Origin: Phoenix dactylifera
Taxonomy: Eukaryota; Streptophyta; Magnoliopsida; Arecales; Arecaceae
NCBI RefSeq assembly: GCF_009389715.1
Contig: NC_052404.1
Location: 9,804,480-9,868,479 of the forward strand
Direction: 5' to 3'
DNA: 64,000 nucleotides
Under the pieces are notes generated by a model. That model ran no database searches, was not told the origin of the DNA, and saw only the letters and a program-made list of their open reading frames with translations. The position numbers and the translations under genes are program-made. This document shows positions 11,573 through 26,500 of the stretch, one piece after another; position 1 is the stretch's first letter; every line of letters starts with the position of its first letter.

Positions 11573-14500
11573 TTATATTATCATGTTAACGTCTGAAAGG
11601 TCATCCATGGGAATCTGAAGACCCATAAAATCATGGTCTTGCAGTCCATCATCATCAACAATGTTCAACCATGAACCAATATCCTGCCCATGACCATCAA
11701 GATCACCAACATCTACCTCTGGTGGTTGCAAATTGGGCAAGTCAATGGCCTGAGCATCATTTGGCATATCCTGCATCTTGGCAGAGCTGGAAAGCACAGC
11801 TAAATCATCCTTCTTGGTAATTCCACCTACAATCATATCACGAGATTTTAGGTCCGAAGGCAACAATGCATTAGGTAACTCTGCGGCCTTAGAAATAAGG
11901 CTGTTGACAGAAGCAGATAACTGGGCTGTCTTCTGTTTGGGCTGTGCCTTGTGCTTTCTTTCACCTTTGACATTGGATAAAGCTGGACGACCAATTCTAC
12001 CAATGCTATTTCTTGAGGCTGCATCTCTGTTTTGCTCCTTTCCTTCCCTATCTCTCTCGCTCCTCTTTCCTTTTATACCACTTACAGGAGAATTCCCAAG
12101 AGCTGAAGATGTTCTCAGATAAGTGACCGGGGTTCTACCAACAACATCATCAACCAACAAGTCCCTCTTTTTGATTTTGTTTGACCACTGCTCCTCTTTA
12201 CCGACTGTTTGTTCTGTGAAATGATTATCTGACCGAAAAGCATCAGAATACTTGTCACAGGCATCTACTCTTTCAACTGGTTTTGAGGTCGCATTAGGAT
12301 TAGAATCTGCAAAGAGAGCAACATTAATCATTTAGTACAGAGTGCATTCAGAAAGCAATTTAGATTCATATATATTAACCATAAACCTTGAAGAATATAT
12401 ACAACCAACGTATGAAATTTCATGAAAATTGATGAAGCTATATCTTTTGGAAATTCTGAGACAGGTCTGTGCATGATCTACAGGCTTAAGTGTACATGCA
12501 TGGAGCCCCGGATTGAATATTGTAGCATAGAATTTGGGTTACCTGCTAAAGTATTTTGTGGATGCAGCATGGCAGTGAAACGATTGGCAGCCTCTCCACC
12601 CGCAGATATGTGTATACATTCTGCACCGCTGCTGTAAGAAGATACAGAAAGAAACATATCCCTGAAAGGAGGCTCATCAAAACAGCCAGTCCCTGAGTCC
12701 TCAAATTTCTTACATCGTGCTAATGTTCGTTTGACAAAAGCCAAGGCAGCATGTTTGTTAAGCTTGTTCACATTCTTGCTACTAGAAGCGTTAGGACCCC
12801 AATATGCCTGTCGTGTGAAGCATTCTCCAATGATTAGCCAATCACAGCAATTCAGAATAAAATCCTTATGACGTCCCTTCATTGCAGGGCTATAGCATCT
12901 ATATGCAAGAGTTGCACTCTCCAAGCAATTAGTGCTTATGCTTGCAAAAGATGGTAAAAGTGCCCATACTTCACCTTAAATTAGCATCAGTTAACACGAA
13001 TACCACTGTTCAAGCAATGATGTGGTTTAACATGTAAATCAAAGATCAAATAATCTCCATAGTATCTCCCACTCTGCAACTTCACACTCATTACACCTTT
13101 TATAAATATATAACTATCTCCTATTCCCAACTCATCCGACCATATATTATACTAATGTCCTTTCTGATTGCAGAAGGAAAACTACTATTAGAATAAGGAA
13201 GGTGATATCAATTATGAGAAAGAAAGGAGAGGCAGGAGACAGGAACAGTGATGCATTTTGTCTTTATCAGGATGCAATGAGGTGTTATAGAAAGATTATG
13301 GTATTTCAAATTCCTTATACATAAAAAAGATTTTTCATAAATTAAAAACTCTCATGTAAGTGCCTACCAGAACTAGCCATGCATTTAGTCTTGATCAGGG
13401 CATCTGATCTTAAATAGTGCCATGGGAGCACTCACTGATGACATTGGAATAAGTAAACCTTCTAGATAATGCAATAATTATTACTTATTATTCACATATC
13501 TTACGAGCTCACTCACTTTTCTGATGAACCAAAACTAATAGTATAAGGATTTTTGTGTTTGTGTAATATTATGATGGTTAAAAAACAGACTATTTTGGCA
13601 TTTTCCAACTTCAAGCTATGTGACAGAAGATTCAAAAGCCGGAAACATGCATCACAGGAAAGCCAATATGTAGAATGAGCTGTACCGATAATTATTATTT
13701 AAGAGATTTATTTGATATTGAGGAATCAGAAATTACCACATATTTCTCATACGCCATTTCTACAAGTCTGTCCAAAGCTATACGCTCTAGTATTCTACAC
13801 ACAAAAAGAACAATATATATGTATATAAGAATGTATGTACAAATGATATATGAGAACAATTCAGAAATGCAAAAAGCAACAATCACATGAACATGCTCTC
13901 ACAGCATACCTCTGTTGAGACTCCCTTGCTTCCATAACAGCCTTCTCCAGTTTCAACAGACGATTTTTCTTCTTCATAACCTTTATCAACAGAAAAAATT
14001 ATGTAACAGGGAAGAGATTATTTTCATGATACATGTTGGAAGGTATAAAGTATGAGATAGATATTGCAACCACGTAACTTCTGGCATAAAAGTTTTTCCC
14101 CTCCAATAGCATCAAAGGAATTTCTATCGCAATTATTCAATTCTCTAAAAGTATATCATGCACAGCAAGTATGTTAACAATGTATGTTGCACAAATTTCA
14201 GCCGACTCGGTAGTTTAAGGTTAAGATAGCATAAGCTTTAGTTAAAGCTATTAATTAAACAGTATACCTACCTAAAAATACCATTGCTGTGTATAGTCAT
14301 TTCAGTTCATACATTTTGAAAAAGTGCATCTTAGACTTTTAGATACAATATACATTTGCACATGATACGCTAAATCTAGATTTTCTGTTCATACAGAAAC
14401 AGGATTACATTCTCAGAGAGGAAGATGCACATCCAATTTTGATGGAAAGTTGAGCAATGTGCAACGAGATTGCACAATTTCATCTCTATTTCAGTTGGTA

Positions 14501-17500
14501 AGAACACTTCTTTCTAACTGATTGAAGTAAGCTAGTCGTATGCAATTGACCTGTCAAGAAACTACAGTAGCTATTAGCAGACAAGTAGCAAGCAGACAAA
14601 GGAACCATGCAATGAAAAATGATGGGAGGAATGATAATTTAATAGAGGAAACAAGCCCTGTGTTATAAAAGAAGAGACAATTTAGAGAAGATAACAAGGA
14701 GTTGGGAAGCAGAAGAGAAAAACTAGGAAGCAGATAAACAAAGATGGCAAACCTAAAGGGGGAAGGATCGCAAAAGAAGAATGAGAAAATGAAGAAAGAT
14801 GAGCTTGAGGATTTGTGAGAAGAAAGCAGAAAGAAGAGCAGCAGTAGGGAGGATGGAATCTCAACATCATATACCCATAAATTCTTAGATAACAAAATCT
14901 AGAAGCCCACAGAGTCCAATATCTACGGACCCTTGGATTTATTACAACAATCATGATGACTCGAGAACTACCTTGACAGTCTAAAAATAAATAGGAGTTC
15001 TTGACACCAAACCTACTCAGAATAGGACTCATGAGCACATAAACAACTAGCCAGTAAATTTCCTAATCAACTGAATGAGAACTTCTACAGAAACTGCAAC
15101 TTTTGACTGATCTTATATTCACCATTCCAATGATACAAAATATAAATTATAATTCAAGAATTTGGAGCAAAAGAAAATTGAAGACCTATCTTTTAGCTCC
15201 CATTGTCTCTTCCACAACGAAAATCGTCGGTTCTCCTGTTTTAGGAGATTCAACTTGGAGGGCATAAAATTTACAAGCTGCAAACACTATGCACTCATGT
15301 TAGAATTTTTTGTGATTGAGGAATCCTCCAAAGTCGGCAAAACGAGAACAAGTTCTTCCTGGTTTGTTGATTGGTTCCACTACCGAACATGATGCAGGCT
15401 ACAGCTAAAAGCAACCATACAAGTGCTTGAAGACCATTTAGTGAAGGGCCGAGAATCGGAACTGCAAGTATTAATCAGCATCGATATCCTTAAAGTAAAA
15501 TACAGTCTCAAATAGATACAGCGACGGAGATACAGTGACAGAGAGAGTAGGGTGATATTAAATAGATACAGTGAAGAATGAAAATAATGTTTTAAACAAG
15601 CAAAGGTATTGCAAAGGAAGGCCAGATGATGAAAATATAGAAGAGAGGATGCTGGAGAAGAGAGATGGCTTACCAAGAGAGATGCCACCATGATCTAGCA
15701 AGCATTGTTGTCATGCACGTGAGAAAGGGCAGAAGTTATGAGAGAGGTGTGAGAAGAGAGAAATGAGGACCACCAATGTGGGCACCTATCCTCAATTTGG
15801 TTGGAAGCTTTATAGTGGGTTATTGGGACAAAGTGTCAGCGAAGAGTTAATATCAACCTTTCATCCGTTCAAATCAACCCCTGGTCCAATCTAAATGGCT
15901 CATGGTAGACCTCACTTTACAAAATTCTTCCATAATGTTGCAACATAGTCAAGTAGTTATACGCCTTGAGCATAATTATGAGTAACACTGTTAATGACTT
16001 CAATAACTGCTGACAATAACAAAGTGATTGTCAAAATCTAGTTGTGATCTGTCATTGGCAACCCATTAGCTTCCACATGCAGGAAGAACTCAACCTCGTC
16101 GAGTAGCATCAGCAGTAGACATAAAACCTTGGTTCTAGTAGAGGTGCAGCTTTCCCTTCTCAATATATGTGTTGTCCATCAGCCATCAAGTTGATGGACT
16201 CCTTAGCTCATCCAAACATGTGTAGAATAATGTCTATGCAGAAAAAAAAGAAAGAAAAGAAAAGAAAAAGGAAAAGAACTCTTGTTTGGTTGAGTTGGAT
16301 GTGGTTCAGGCTAAAAGATGCTCATCTCGAGCCTTACCCATATTTGACTGGGTCGAGAATGGGAAAACTCATACTGATCTTCTATCTTTCTGGTTCAATT
16401 TGAATAAGAGCAAATAAATAATGGAAAAAAATAACAATTAAAATAAACACTTTAACCAACCCACTTCCATATGTAACTACGAGACAAACTCTTTCTCTCT
16501 CTCTCCCTCTTTCTCCCTTCTCCAATCCAGCCCTCTGGTTCCTCCTTTCCTTCCCCAAACAATGCCATCATTAGCCTACCTAGAGCTAGGGTTTTGAGTT
16601 TGGGCTAGGTCTCAGAACAATCAAGGACATTGTCAGCAAAGGCAAAGCGAACGAAGACAAAGATAAAGCTGGTGGTAAGACATCGCCATTGCATTAACAA
16701 ACAACATTCTGAACTAGGTCACGTTCGCTCGACCTGGACTTTGCCAAATCAGAATCAAATCCTTTTTAGCAGGTCTCCGTAACAACTGCCATCATACACC
16801 CAGGTCAAGAATAAGCAGTAAATTGCATTTAAATAACTAGCTACTCCAGCACTAGTCAGAAGAAAAGTAACTAGATGCCACTAAATCCTGGAAAAGCACC
16901 AAGCAAGAAATGCATGTTGCTCCTTGAGTCATACCACAAAGGGTAAAGTGACATGATTTTACCTAGCAATGAGGGACAGCAGTCAGTGCATGGCACATAT
17001 TGACATGATTTTACCTAGCAGAGGAGATCTTTTCTAAAGAAACTGAGAAAGAAGAGGCTGAATAACTATGAACAATCATACCTTCTCATGGAGTTCTTCC
17101 TCTAATCTATTGACTTCATCATTAATATCTTCATCTTCACTCGGCGCTAAATCAGGCTGAAACGAGATGGAAGCACAATGTCACACTAGAATAATTTTTT
17201 GCAAAATGATTAAGCCAGCTAAACAATACTTCTGCAGAAAGGTAACTAAAATGCAATCGGCAATATACACTTATGTCTTAAACCATCATGACTATTGTTT
17301 ATGCAACAAACCAGCTCACAGAAAAGCGCTCCCTACAAAATCAATGAAGGAAACCAGAACAAGTTCCACTCTGTTTTCAACAATGTATAGATCATTGATA
17401 AAGCTAATAAGGGGCATAGAACATGACAACTATGGCAAAGCTGCTAGTATAGATGCCAAAGAAAAATCAGTCTTGTACTTTTTAGGTTCTAACAAAAACA

Positions 17501-20500
17501 TAGATAAACTGCATTTTAGAAAATAAGGAGTTAAAAATAAGTGAATTTTAACTCCGATCCGGTCAGTCTAAACGATGGAGGTCTGACATTGATGATCCAA
17601 GCCATCAGATGTTACCTCTACACTACTTGTACACCAAAAATCATGTGATTCAGAAATCCTAGTCTATTCATCGAGTGGTAAAAATCATTGTTCATGTTAT
17701 TTGAGTTGTTCATTTTTTTTGGTGCATATAGTGAATGTGAGGTCTGACGCTAACACTCTGAGCCATCGGATGTGATCTATTATATGATCTACTACCTTTA
17801 ACCTGCTTGAATACCAAACATAATATGATTTGGAGACCCTAACCTATACATCAAGTAGTAAAAAATCATTATTTCATGTTATTTCAACTGTTCATTTTTG
17901 ACCACTCAATGCATGTCTGTGTAATGCAATTACCTTCACAAATAAATATCAGGCTCAATCTCTGTTAAAGACCAAGAGCTGTCCTTGATTACATATTATG
18001 AGCTCTCAAACCTACTATATAGAAGAAATGGATGATGAAGAAACATTTTGTTTTTTAAGAGAACTATATGGATTAAATGAGGTTCTATTATTTTTTGAAT
18101 TTTATGTCGCTATTGCATGAAGACTACAATAAATATGGTAAACCTTTCAATAACTTATAAATCAGAAAGTTACAGCTACTAAAAAGACAGGAAAATGTTG
18201 GGGTAAATAGATTTGATAGAAAACATAACAATAATCTAGAGAAAGCTGAGTGGTGCACCGATAGTGGAAAAGGTGATGGTGAAAATTTTGAAGCTGCACT
18301 AAAAAAAAACCAGAAAAAATGGACAGGATTTAAAGAAAATAAGTTTTAATGGCAGTGGATAGAACACCATAATGAAGTGACCCGAAATACGGAAAATCCA
18401 GGGCATGTTTATAACAGTAATAGCATGCTAGCAAAAAGCAATAAATTCAGTAAGTCAGCATTTATACAAACATTGCAACGACCAGCATATGCTTACAGCC
18501 ACCTTTGCAACCCCAAAAGTTTGTACTGGAAGCAAAAGACAACTGAGAGATATTGGATATGATACTCACCACAGGGTCTGGATAAAGTCCAATTTGACTG
18601 AGCTCCAGGAGGATTCTATCATCGATGCACATTTGGTTATATTGAAATTTTGTGCATACTGTGCTAGAGTCTAATAAGATAACACCACTTTCTAATTTCT
18701 CATGTGTCAATTCATCATGGTATCTCCACCCAGCATTTCCGTTCAAGCCATTAGAAGGGCCTCTCTCTGCAGTTAGAAATGTTCTCGATGAGTGAAAATT
18801 TGAACCCTTTGATTTCAATCCACTCTCGGCCCCAAAATAAATTCCATGAGACTCATGCAAGTATTCTTCTCTGCTGTTGTCGTAGTTAATATTTTCAACC
18901 TCTTCTTCTTCAATTATAGCCGAAAGAAGTGCTTGGCAAATTGAAACCCCACTTCGACCCGCAATTCCCTGTATTAATTGCTCTAGGAAAGGCTCAACAT
19001 TCTCTGTTTCCCATGCAAGCTCTGGTTTCCTCTCACGTGCACTAAAGGTAATTCCATTTGAGATGGCACTGAAATCATCTCTGCCAGCAGCAACTGGAGT
19101 TGATGGTAAGGATATGTATTCAACATCACCCTGCAAAAGAAGGTGATAAGAATTTGTTATCAAGCAGATAAAAATGACATGAAAGAACATTAAGTTATTG
19201 TCTTATAGACAAGATGTATGAACAAAAAAACAATGCAGTTATTCATAACTTCTCTGTATGTAATTTATATTGGAATCCAGAAAAATAGCAACTTAAAAGT
19301 AGCAATGCTCATCAGTATTAGTAGCAATGCTAACTCATGGGAAAACAAAGAAATGCAGTCCAATAAAATTGCCAAAAGAAATGTTTACGCATTAGGTTGT
19401 CAACAGCTCAAAACCCAAATGCATTAGAATCATGTGAATATGGTAGCTGGAAATTTACAATTGAAAATAACTCCATAAACCCGATAGTTCAAACTTCAAA
19501 CAAGTTCCATTGTTTTGATCAACAACAAATAAAATACCTTCAAGTCCTGACCATCGTTCCCAGCAACAAGAGGACTTGGAGAAGACTCGTCCATCCAACA
19601 AATCTGGTTGGTAATAATAATTTTGGAACATCAAAATTAAATGTATAAACTTAGTCTAGGAGCCATCTTAACAAGACAGAAAGACAACCTGGTCCAAATA
19701 GGTGAGATCCTCTGAAGAAAGAAGACCAATAATTGGCTCCATTTGCTTCCAAAAAGGACTGGAACAAGCACTCCCTGAAGCAAAGTTCTAACTTTATTTG
19801 CACAATGAAGGGTAAAAGAAGATACCCAAGCATTACAGATATAAAATTAATACCTGTATGCAGAGCAGCATTCGCAGCAGCTAAAAGCTCTTCATGGTCA
19901 TCATCTGATTGTCCTGAAAAGAGTATCAAATAGTCAATAATAAGTTCATTTTTTAGGGGAATTTAAAAATTCATTGTTCCACAACTTGCATGGGGAAATT
20001 GAAAAAACATTGTTCCACAACTCTGTCCGTTCAATACATAGAAAAGTACCAAAAAACTTCAAAGGTGCACTGTTCACTGAATGCCGTGGCCGTGTGCACC
20101 CATTCCGCTCAGACAATTTTCTGGCAGGTGGGCGACCAGGTTTACTGGGACAGAGAACATCAATAGCATAATCTCAGTGAAAACTGAAGTAGAACATGAA
20201 TTGACTACCAGCAGCCAGTTAATAGGCTAGGATATCCCGCATTACCTTTCAATCCTCTCAGAACCAACTCTTGTGCTTCTCTGTTGCTTCACAGTGGCAG
20301 TATTGTCTAGCTTCTCAATTGGCCCGGCCATGCCAGACCTTGTCGGAGCAAAAGCTCGTCCAATCCTCCTGAGTCTCCGGACACCATCTCCAATATCTTC
20401 ATCAGCAGTCACCTTGTTCTTTCTTGGAGGCAACACAAGTCCTACAAACTTATGCACGGACTGACCAATATTCTCTTCATATTTCTTACTCTTGTCCCTT

Positions 20501-23500
20501 GACTTGTTATCAGCAACTCCAGACTCCTCGCTTTCTGATAAACCAGCAGTTTGTACACCATCGCCTTTTAATTTAATTTGCTGAGAACCATTAGAAGATA
20601 AGCGTCTTGTCAATCCTAATCCAGCCTGATGGATGCCTGCATTATCTACCATATCTGATGCAGGTGCTTCATCGTGGCTTGATATAAGAGGAGAAAAATT
20701 TGATCGTCTTGCACCACGTGAGATCTTCTGAGGTCTTTGTCCACCCCACTGTACAGGGGGTGATGCAGAGCACATAGCTGCCCCGCGTTTGTGATTGACA
20801 GCCCCACCAACAGAACTACTCTTGTTTATACTCTGAGAATGTTCCCAATCATCAGAATTTCCCACCACTCGATGAATGCTTGGGGATGCCTTGGACAGTG
20901 AACCTGAATTTGATCGTGGCCCCCGGGCAGGCGCATTCAGCTTTGTTATGGAGTTAGGACTAGCAGAAAAATTATCTTCATGGCCATTAGGCCTGAGATA
21001 CAATGAAAGAAAGATAATATTAGGATGTCAGATTATATAGAAAGATAAATGCAGGTTATATGTAAAGAGAAATCAACAAACATTCTAAGTGACGGCAGCT
21101 AGAAGATAATAAACGTCATTTCCAGCAAGAGAAAAATGACAGAAACATTATAGTGAGGGTTCTGGCAACAAATATATGAAAAGGATATGTCTTACTTGTT
21201 AACAGATTTAAGATGGGAACCATCTTTATCTAGACCTGCAAGCCGATCTCTTCTATCATTAGTAAGAGGGCAGTTGTCTTGATCATTTCTAGCTGAGGGA
21301 CGCATACCGAGACCAGATTGTTGAGAAGCCGAATCTAATATTCCAACTCCAGAAACTCCAGAAGCAGGCCCTGACCTGAATATTAAGATTCTCAGAAAAG
21401 ATATATACTGTTTTATCCAACAAAATAAGCGAATCCCAGATGATTAAGCCAGATTAATTCAGAAGACCGAATCACACAAGCCAGGTTTCGAGTGATAATA
21501 GATGACTGAAGACAGGCACCCCATGAAACACACTACAGTTGAAACGAACTATATCAACATTTCATCCACCTCACTCTAGTTTTACTAGAGCAACCCATCT
21601 ATCTTTTCATTCTTTATAAATAATAGCAAAATAACATATATTTTAATATATCCTACCATTTTGAACAAAATGTAGGCATCATAAAAAATTCAACTACAAT
21701 TACATTCCTATATATTTTCTTTAATTAGCACATGTATCACAAATCTTAAGTGAACATATACATGTTGGCATGTCTATTGAAAATATATGGGTGTCCTCCT
21801 ATCTATCTATTTACATGTGTGCATAGAAGCTAATATACTTGTAGAGGAATGGGGTACGTTCATTAAATTATTGGCAATTTTCTTTGAATAAAGTTGAGTG
21901 CACTTAAATTGTGAAAAATGGCTAAATACAGTATGAAAATAGAAAGTGTGTAGTCCAACCCTTCACATGTGTGTATGTATTGATATGCCTCTTATTTGGC
22001 TACTTGGCTTAACTTTGCTCTAGCAATTGACACAGCTTCTGATATCAAAAGTTAACTTCCCACTTTGTCTAGACTCTTTCAAAGTTTACAGCATCTTGGG
22101 AGGGATAATGGAGCTTAACCCACAGCAAATAATGTAGACTACCTACGAGCCAACTGTGTCTATAGTTTTAGGCCCACCTCTTGCCTTACCTCAGACAGGA
22201 ATTTGGCACCATGGGTCTAATTGTCACTAAAACTTGAAAGATGTCCCTTGATGTGTAGAAACAATAAGCATACATGTTCTCTAAAGCAGTGTATTGCCCT
22301 ATCCAAAAATTTTATAATAATTGCCATAGCTGCGTAATGATGCTAGTGACACTTGCCCAATGTGGCAAGTTTAATTTAATCTTTTAATACAGCTCATAGA
22401 TAATGTTTTTTAGGAAAGAGATTTATTTTCTAGATATGAGAAGAAGCCGAAGCAAGGTCCCATAGGACATAGGTGTCCCAATTTCCCCACAGAACACGAT
22501 GCCCCCGTCCTGTATCCTTCTAGCAGCCATCCCGATCGAGCATCCTAGTACTTGCTTAGGATGCTTTTTTTATATTTTTCATTTCTTTCTTAATTTATTT
22601 GTGAAGTTTTACTGTTTTATTTATTTTGAAACATATTTGAACTTTAAAAGTAATATATTTAAGATAAATTGACTGTGTTTCTGAATACTGCTTATTATCT
22701 GAATGGAAATATAATTATCTACAGTGAGAAGCTATACAAATGGAAATATAATTATCTGAATACTGCTTATTAGTGTTTCTTTGTTGATCAAACAATGCCA
22801 GCTAATATTGATCAATGTTGACTAGGTTGCATTAAGATTTGCTACTGTTAGATTTCATTACAACAAATATTTGTAAGCTAAGGCAATCTATTTATATTGA
22901 TCCATCATGTGCTAAAACTTTATGATTAAATATTCTGACACTTTCTGAATGTGTTATCTAGTTCATATATTTTAAACTGACACTATAATTTATCGTGGCT
23001 TTCTAGAATATTGGAGATCCTTCTTTGATTACCTAGTAATGATACTGCATAAGCGCTTCATAAGACAAAAATGATACGATTTGATGGAAAATGTGGCAAT
23101 AATTACTGCACAAAGCTCAGTCACATAACCACTCACTTCACCTTTAGTACTCTAGTGTTGAAATTTACAAATTGATGCTTAGGTGCCACATGAGTGGCAA
23201 TAAGGTAACCAAGACTGTCATATTGTATAACAAAATAACCTTAAGTGTATCTACATAATTATTTTATTGTTGCTTAATTTTCTTAAATTATTTCACCAAT
23301 CAATTAACATAGTGACCCATTCTTATAAGTTTGAAATTATTGTTGTTAAAAAGCAGGATGATCATTTTTTTTTATTTTTATACAATATTATTTTTAAGAA
23401 TATATGATGTTATATATATAATATATTCCTTTTTTATATTTTTATTTTTAAAATAATGTTATTTTGAGGAAAAAATTAATATCTTCTAATATTGTTTATG

Positions 23501-26500
23501 TTTTAATTTTTTTGGCTTTTTATATAATATTATTTTGCGGAAAAAAATTTATGAACTCGTGCACATAGACATATGCATGGTGTTAAGTCTCACCCCCTAA
23601 CTACTCGAGCCAACCGCTAAGCATGACCTAAAAGCGTAGATAATGATTAACTTAAAACATTTAGATCTGCGTACTTTAAAAAAAAAACAGAAAAAAAGTT
23701 TCTTGCCCCATCCAAAAGCTTCCATTCTCCGTCCCCCTTTTTCTTTCCTTGCTTCTCCTCCTCCCTCCTTCCCTCCCATGGATCACTTCGCTTCTTCCTC
23801 TCTCTACCCCTTCGACACTCACGGAGGATGTTGGTCGCTGGATCTGGAACATCCACTCTCAACTTCTGTTGCTTCCTTGATGGCACCCTCAATCGCGAGG
23901 TGGACCAGCAGTTAGCGGTGGCAATGGCAAGGCACCTCCGACAATGGAAGTCATGGACGTAGCTCAACGAGAATGTTTGAGGTTTTTGAGAAGAAAGATA
24001 TGATTATTGGTTGGAGAAAGATTTATTTTAATTTTTTAATTTCTCTCCACTAGGATAGATGGACGAATCGCCCATTTCGGTGTGCGACCTACTTGGTACG
24101 AAGGCAGGATGGGTGAGATGGCCCGCGGATATGGGTTTCAGAGCCTTGCATCCATCCCAGGTCCCATTATCTCACAGGAATGAGATGGGATGGCCAAGAT
24201 GCCCCCCATCCTGTCGAGACTCCAAAACTTGAGCTGAAGCTAAATGTGACTTAGATACTATCTCAACATTGCAACAAGTTTTTTCTATCAAGCGACTAAC
24301 AAGCTTAATCAAACAATTAAGATTCATAAGTGATGACATAATGATACAAGGTGCAATCAAGTTGCATGGTATAGTATCAAACCTGAAGCCATGGGCATTA
24401 TTCGCCCTTGGTCGAGCATCAGTACCAAGCTTCTGCTGCATTCCTCGTTTGGGTTCTCTATCAGCATCCGGCAATCTAGTCAAAGGTGCAATTGCAGAAA
24501 CATCAGACTTTATGACAGAGCGTTTTTTCTTCATCTTTGATTTTTCCCAGCCATCAACACTGGTAAATATTTCTCGGCCCTTGTCTTCTGATAATGCCAT
24601 GCCATCATTTACAAGTATACTGGCATCTCTATCCTTATTCACCGGTGAAGATGGTCTCACAATACCATTGGCCCTTACATCCATCTAACCAATCAATATA
24701 ATACGTAAGTCCATCAGTAAAAAAGAAACAGATGATCTGAAATCACTATAAAAGGGAGATTCTCCATGCAAAGATTGACAAATAACTTCTATAGTGCAAC
24801 TCAACCTGCATAGAATCCAGAGCAAATAACCTATAACAGTTAATCCTACTTGGCACTATTCTTCAAGAATCAAGAAATTGATTAACAGGATATTACAGTA
24901 AAGAAAAAACAATTTCATTTTCTTCTGCACATAAAACGTAATGAGAATTTACAAAATATATCAGTTAACAACATGTACCATTTATAATGCATGGAAAAAT
25001 AAAGTATCGTGACAAATGAACTAACCATATTCTTGTCTGCACAGGCAACTAAAATACATATATATGACATAATCACAATCAAGGAAAGGCAAGAAGGAGA
25101 TACAAACCCATACTTCCACCATAGAAGTTCGAATTCGTCTGTTTGGTACAGTGCTCTTGGACCTTTCTTCTGATTTCCGAGGCCCAAGGTCGAGACCACG
25201 TGAAGTCAGATGGCTTTGAGGGTTAGTCTTAGGGATGCTTCCTCTTGATGTCGATGTACCACACCGCTCATTTGATGAAGTATCAGCTCTGGAATGTTTT
25301 TTTGAAAGAGTGTTGCAATACTTATCAATTTTCAAAGCAGCCTCACTGCAGGCTTTTGCTCGATCCCTATCAATTCGAACATCGGAGACTAACTTAGAGC
25401 TCATTTGATCTAAGAATCCACGATGTAAAAATATAAATGGCAAAAAGTGTTATGATAGCAATGGATGAGCAAACAGAGTCCAATGTAAACTAGTTGAGGA
25501 AAGTAAAACGTCAACTAGAATCACATGGCACAATGTGGGAAAAAATCATAAGAACATAAGTAGGGAAAGTCATGTTTGTTACATTGACATCACAATAAAG
25601 ATGGAAACTGAACCATATAATGTCAATAAAGAAAGAAGAAATTTGTGAAATATCATTAGGATAAATATTTCAGCTACTTAATAATGTAAAACTTTTTTAT
25701 AAGGGAGAAAGAGTGAGAGAGAGAGGGAAGGAGGGAGGCAGAAATACCTTGCCCTTGTAGTGCCCTCATGAAGATTACTCTTTGTGCGTTTGATCTCCTC
25801 CATGGATGAAGAAGTTAAATGCCTCGTATTAAATGTTGCAGGCAAAGATTCTTCTGAGGAGATGCCAACAATAGAGCCCATCTCAAGGTCGCTTGTTCGA
25901 GGGAGCTTTTGATCGATCACTCTCAGGTCAACAAGAAGAGACTGAAACGAAGCGACTGTGTCACCTTGGGATGATACCAAACCAGACCTCAATGTGCTTG
26001 GAAGTGACGATGGGAGTCGGCTATCCATGCCTTCACGGATGCTTCCTGACCTTTCCATTGAACCAGCTGCATATGGTCCATATTTCCCATTCATGTAGGT
26101 GGTCCCATCAGGGCTGCTGGAAGATAAATGGAATTTGCTAGTAGCTGCCATTCCTTTGATATCTTCAGGGTCTCTAACATACTAAAATGGTAAAGAGGTT
26201 GGCACATGAAATGAAGGAACGACCAAAAGCTTATAACCATTGAAGCCAAGATCACAGGATGGCTAGGCTGAACAGAAAAACCAGCACATCTGTCGAATAT
26301 CAATGCAAGCTCAGAAAAAAAAGAGCATTATGAACTTCAAGCCCCAATCTAAAAGCACCAAATCCAATTAGGTAGACACACCTAGATGTTGAAGGCAAGG
26401 AGAAAGACAGAAGAAGAAACAAGTGAAAAGTAAAATGTGCTGAAATGGAATTTACAGCACAAAAAAGACAACTAAAAAACAAACAGTGCATTATAGTTCA

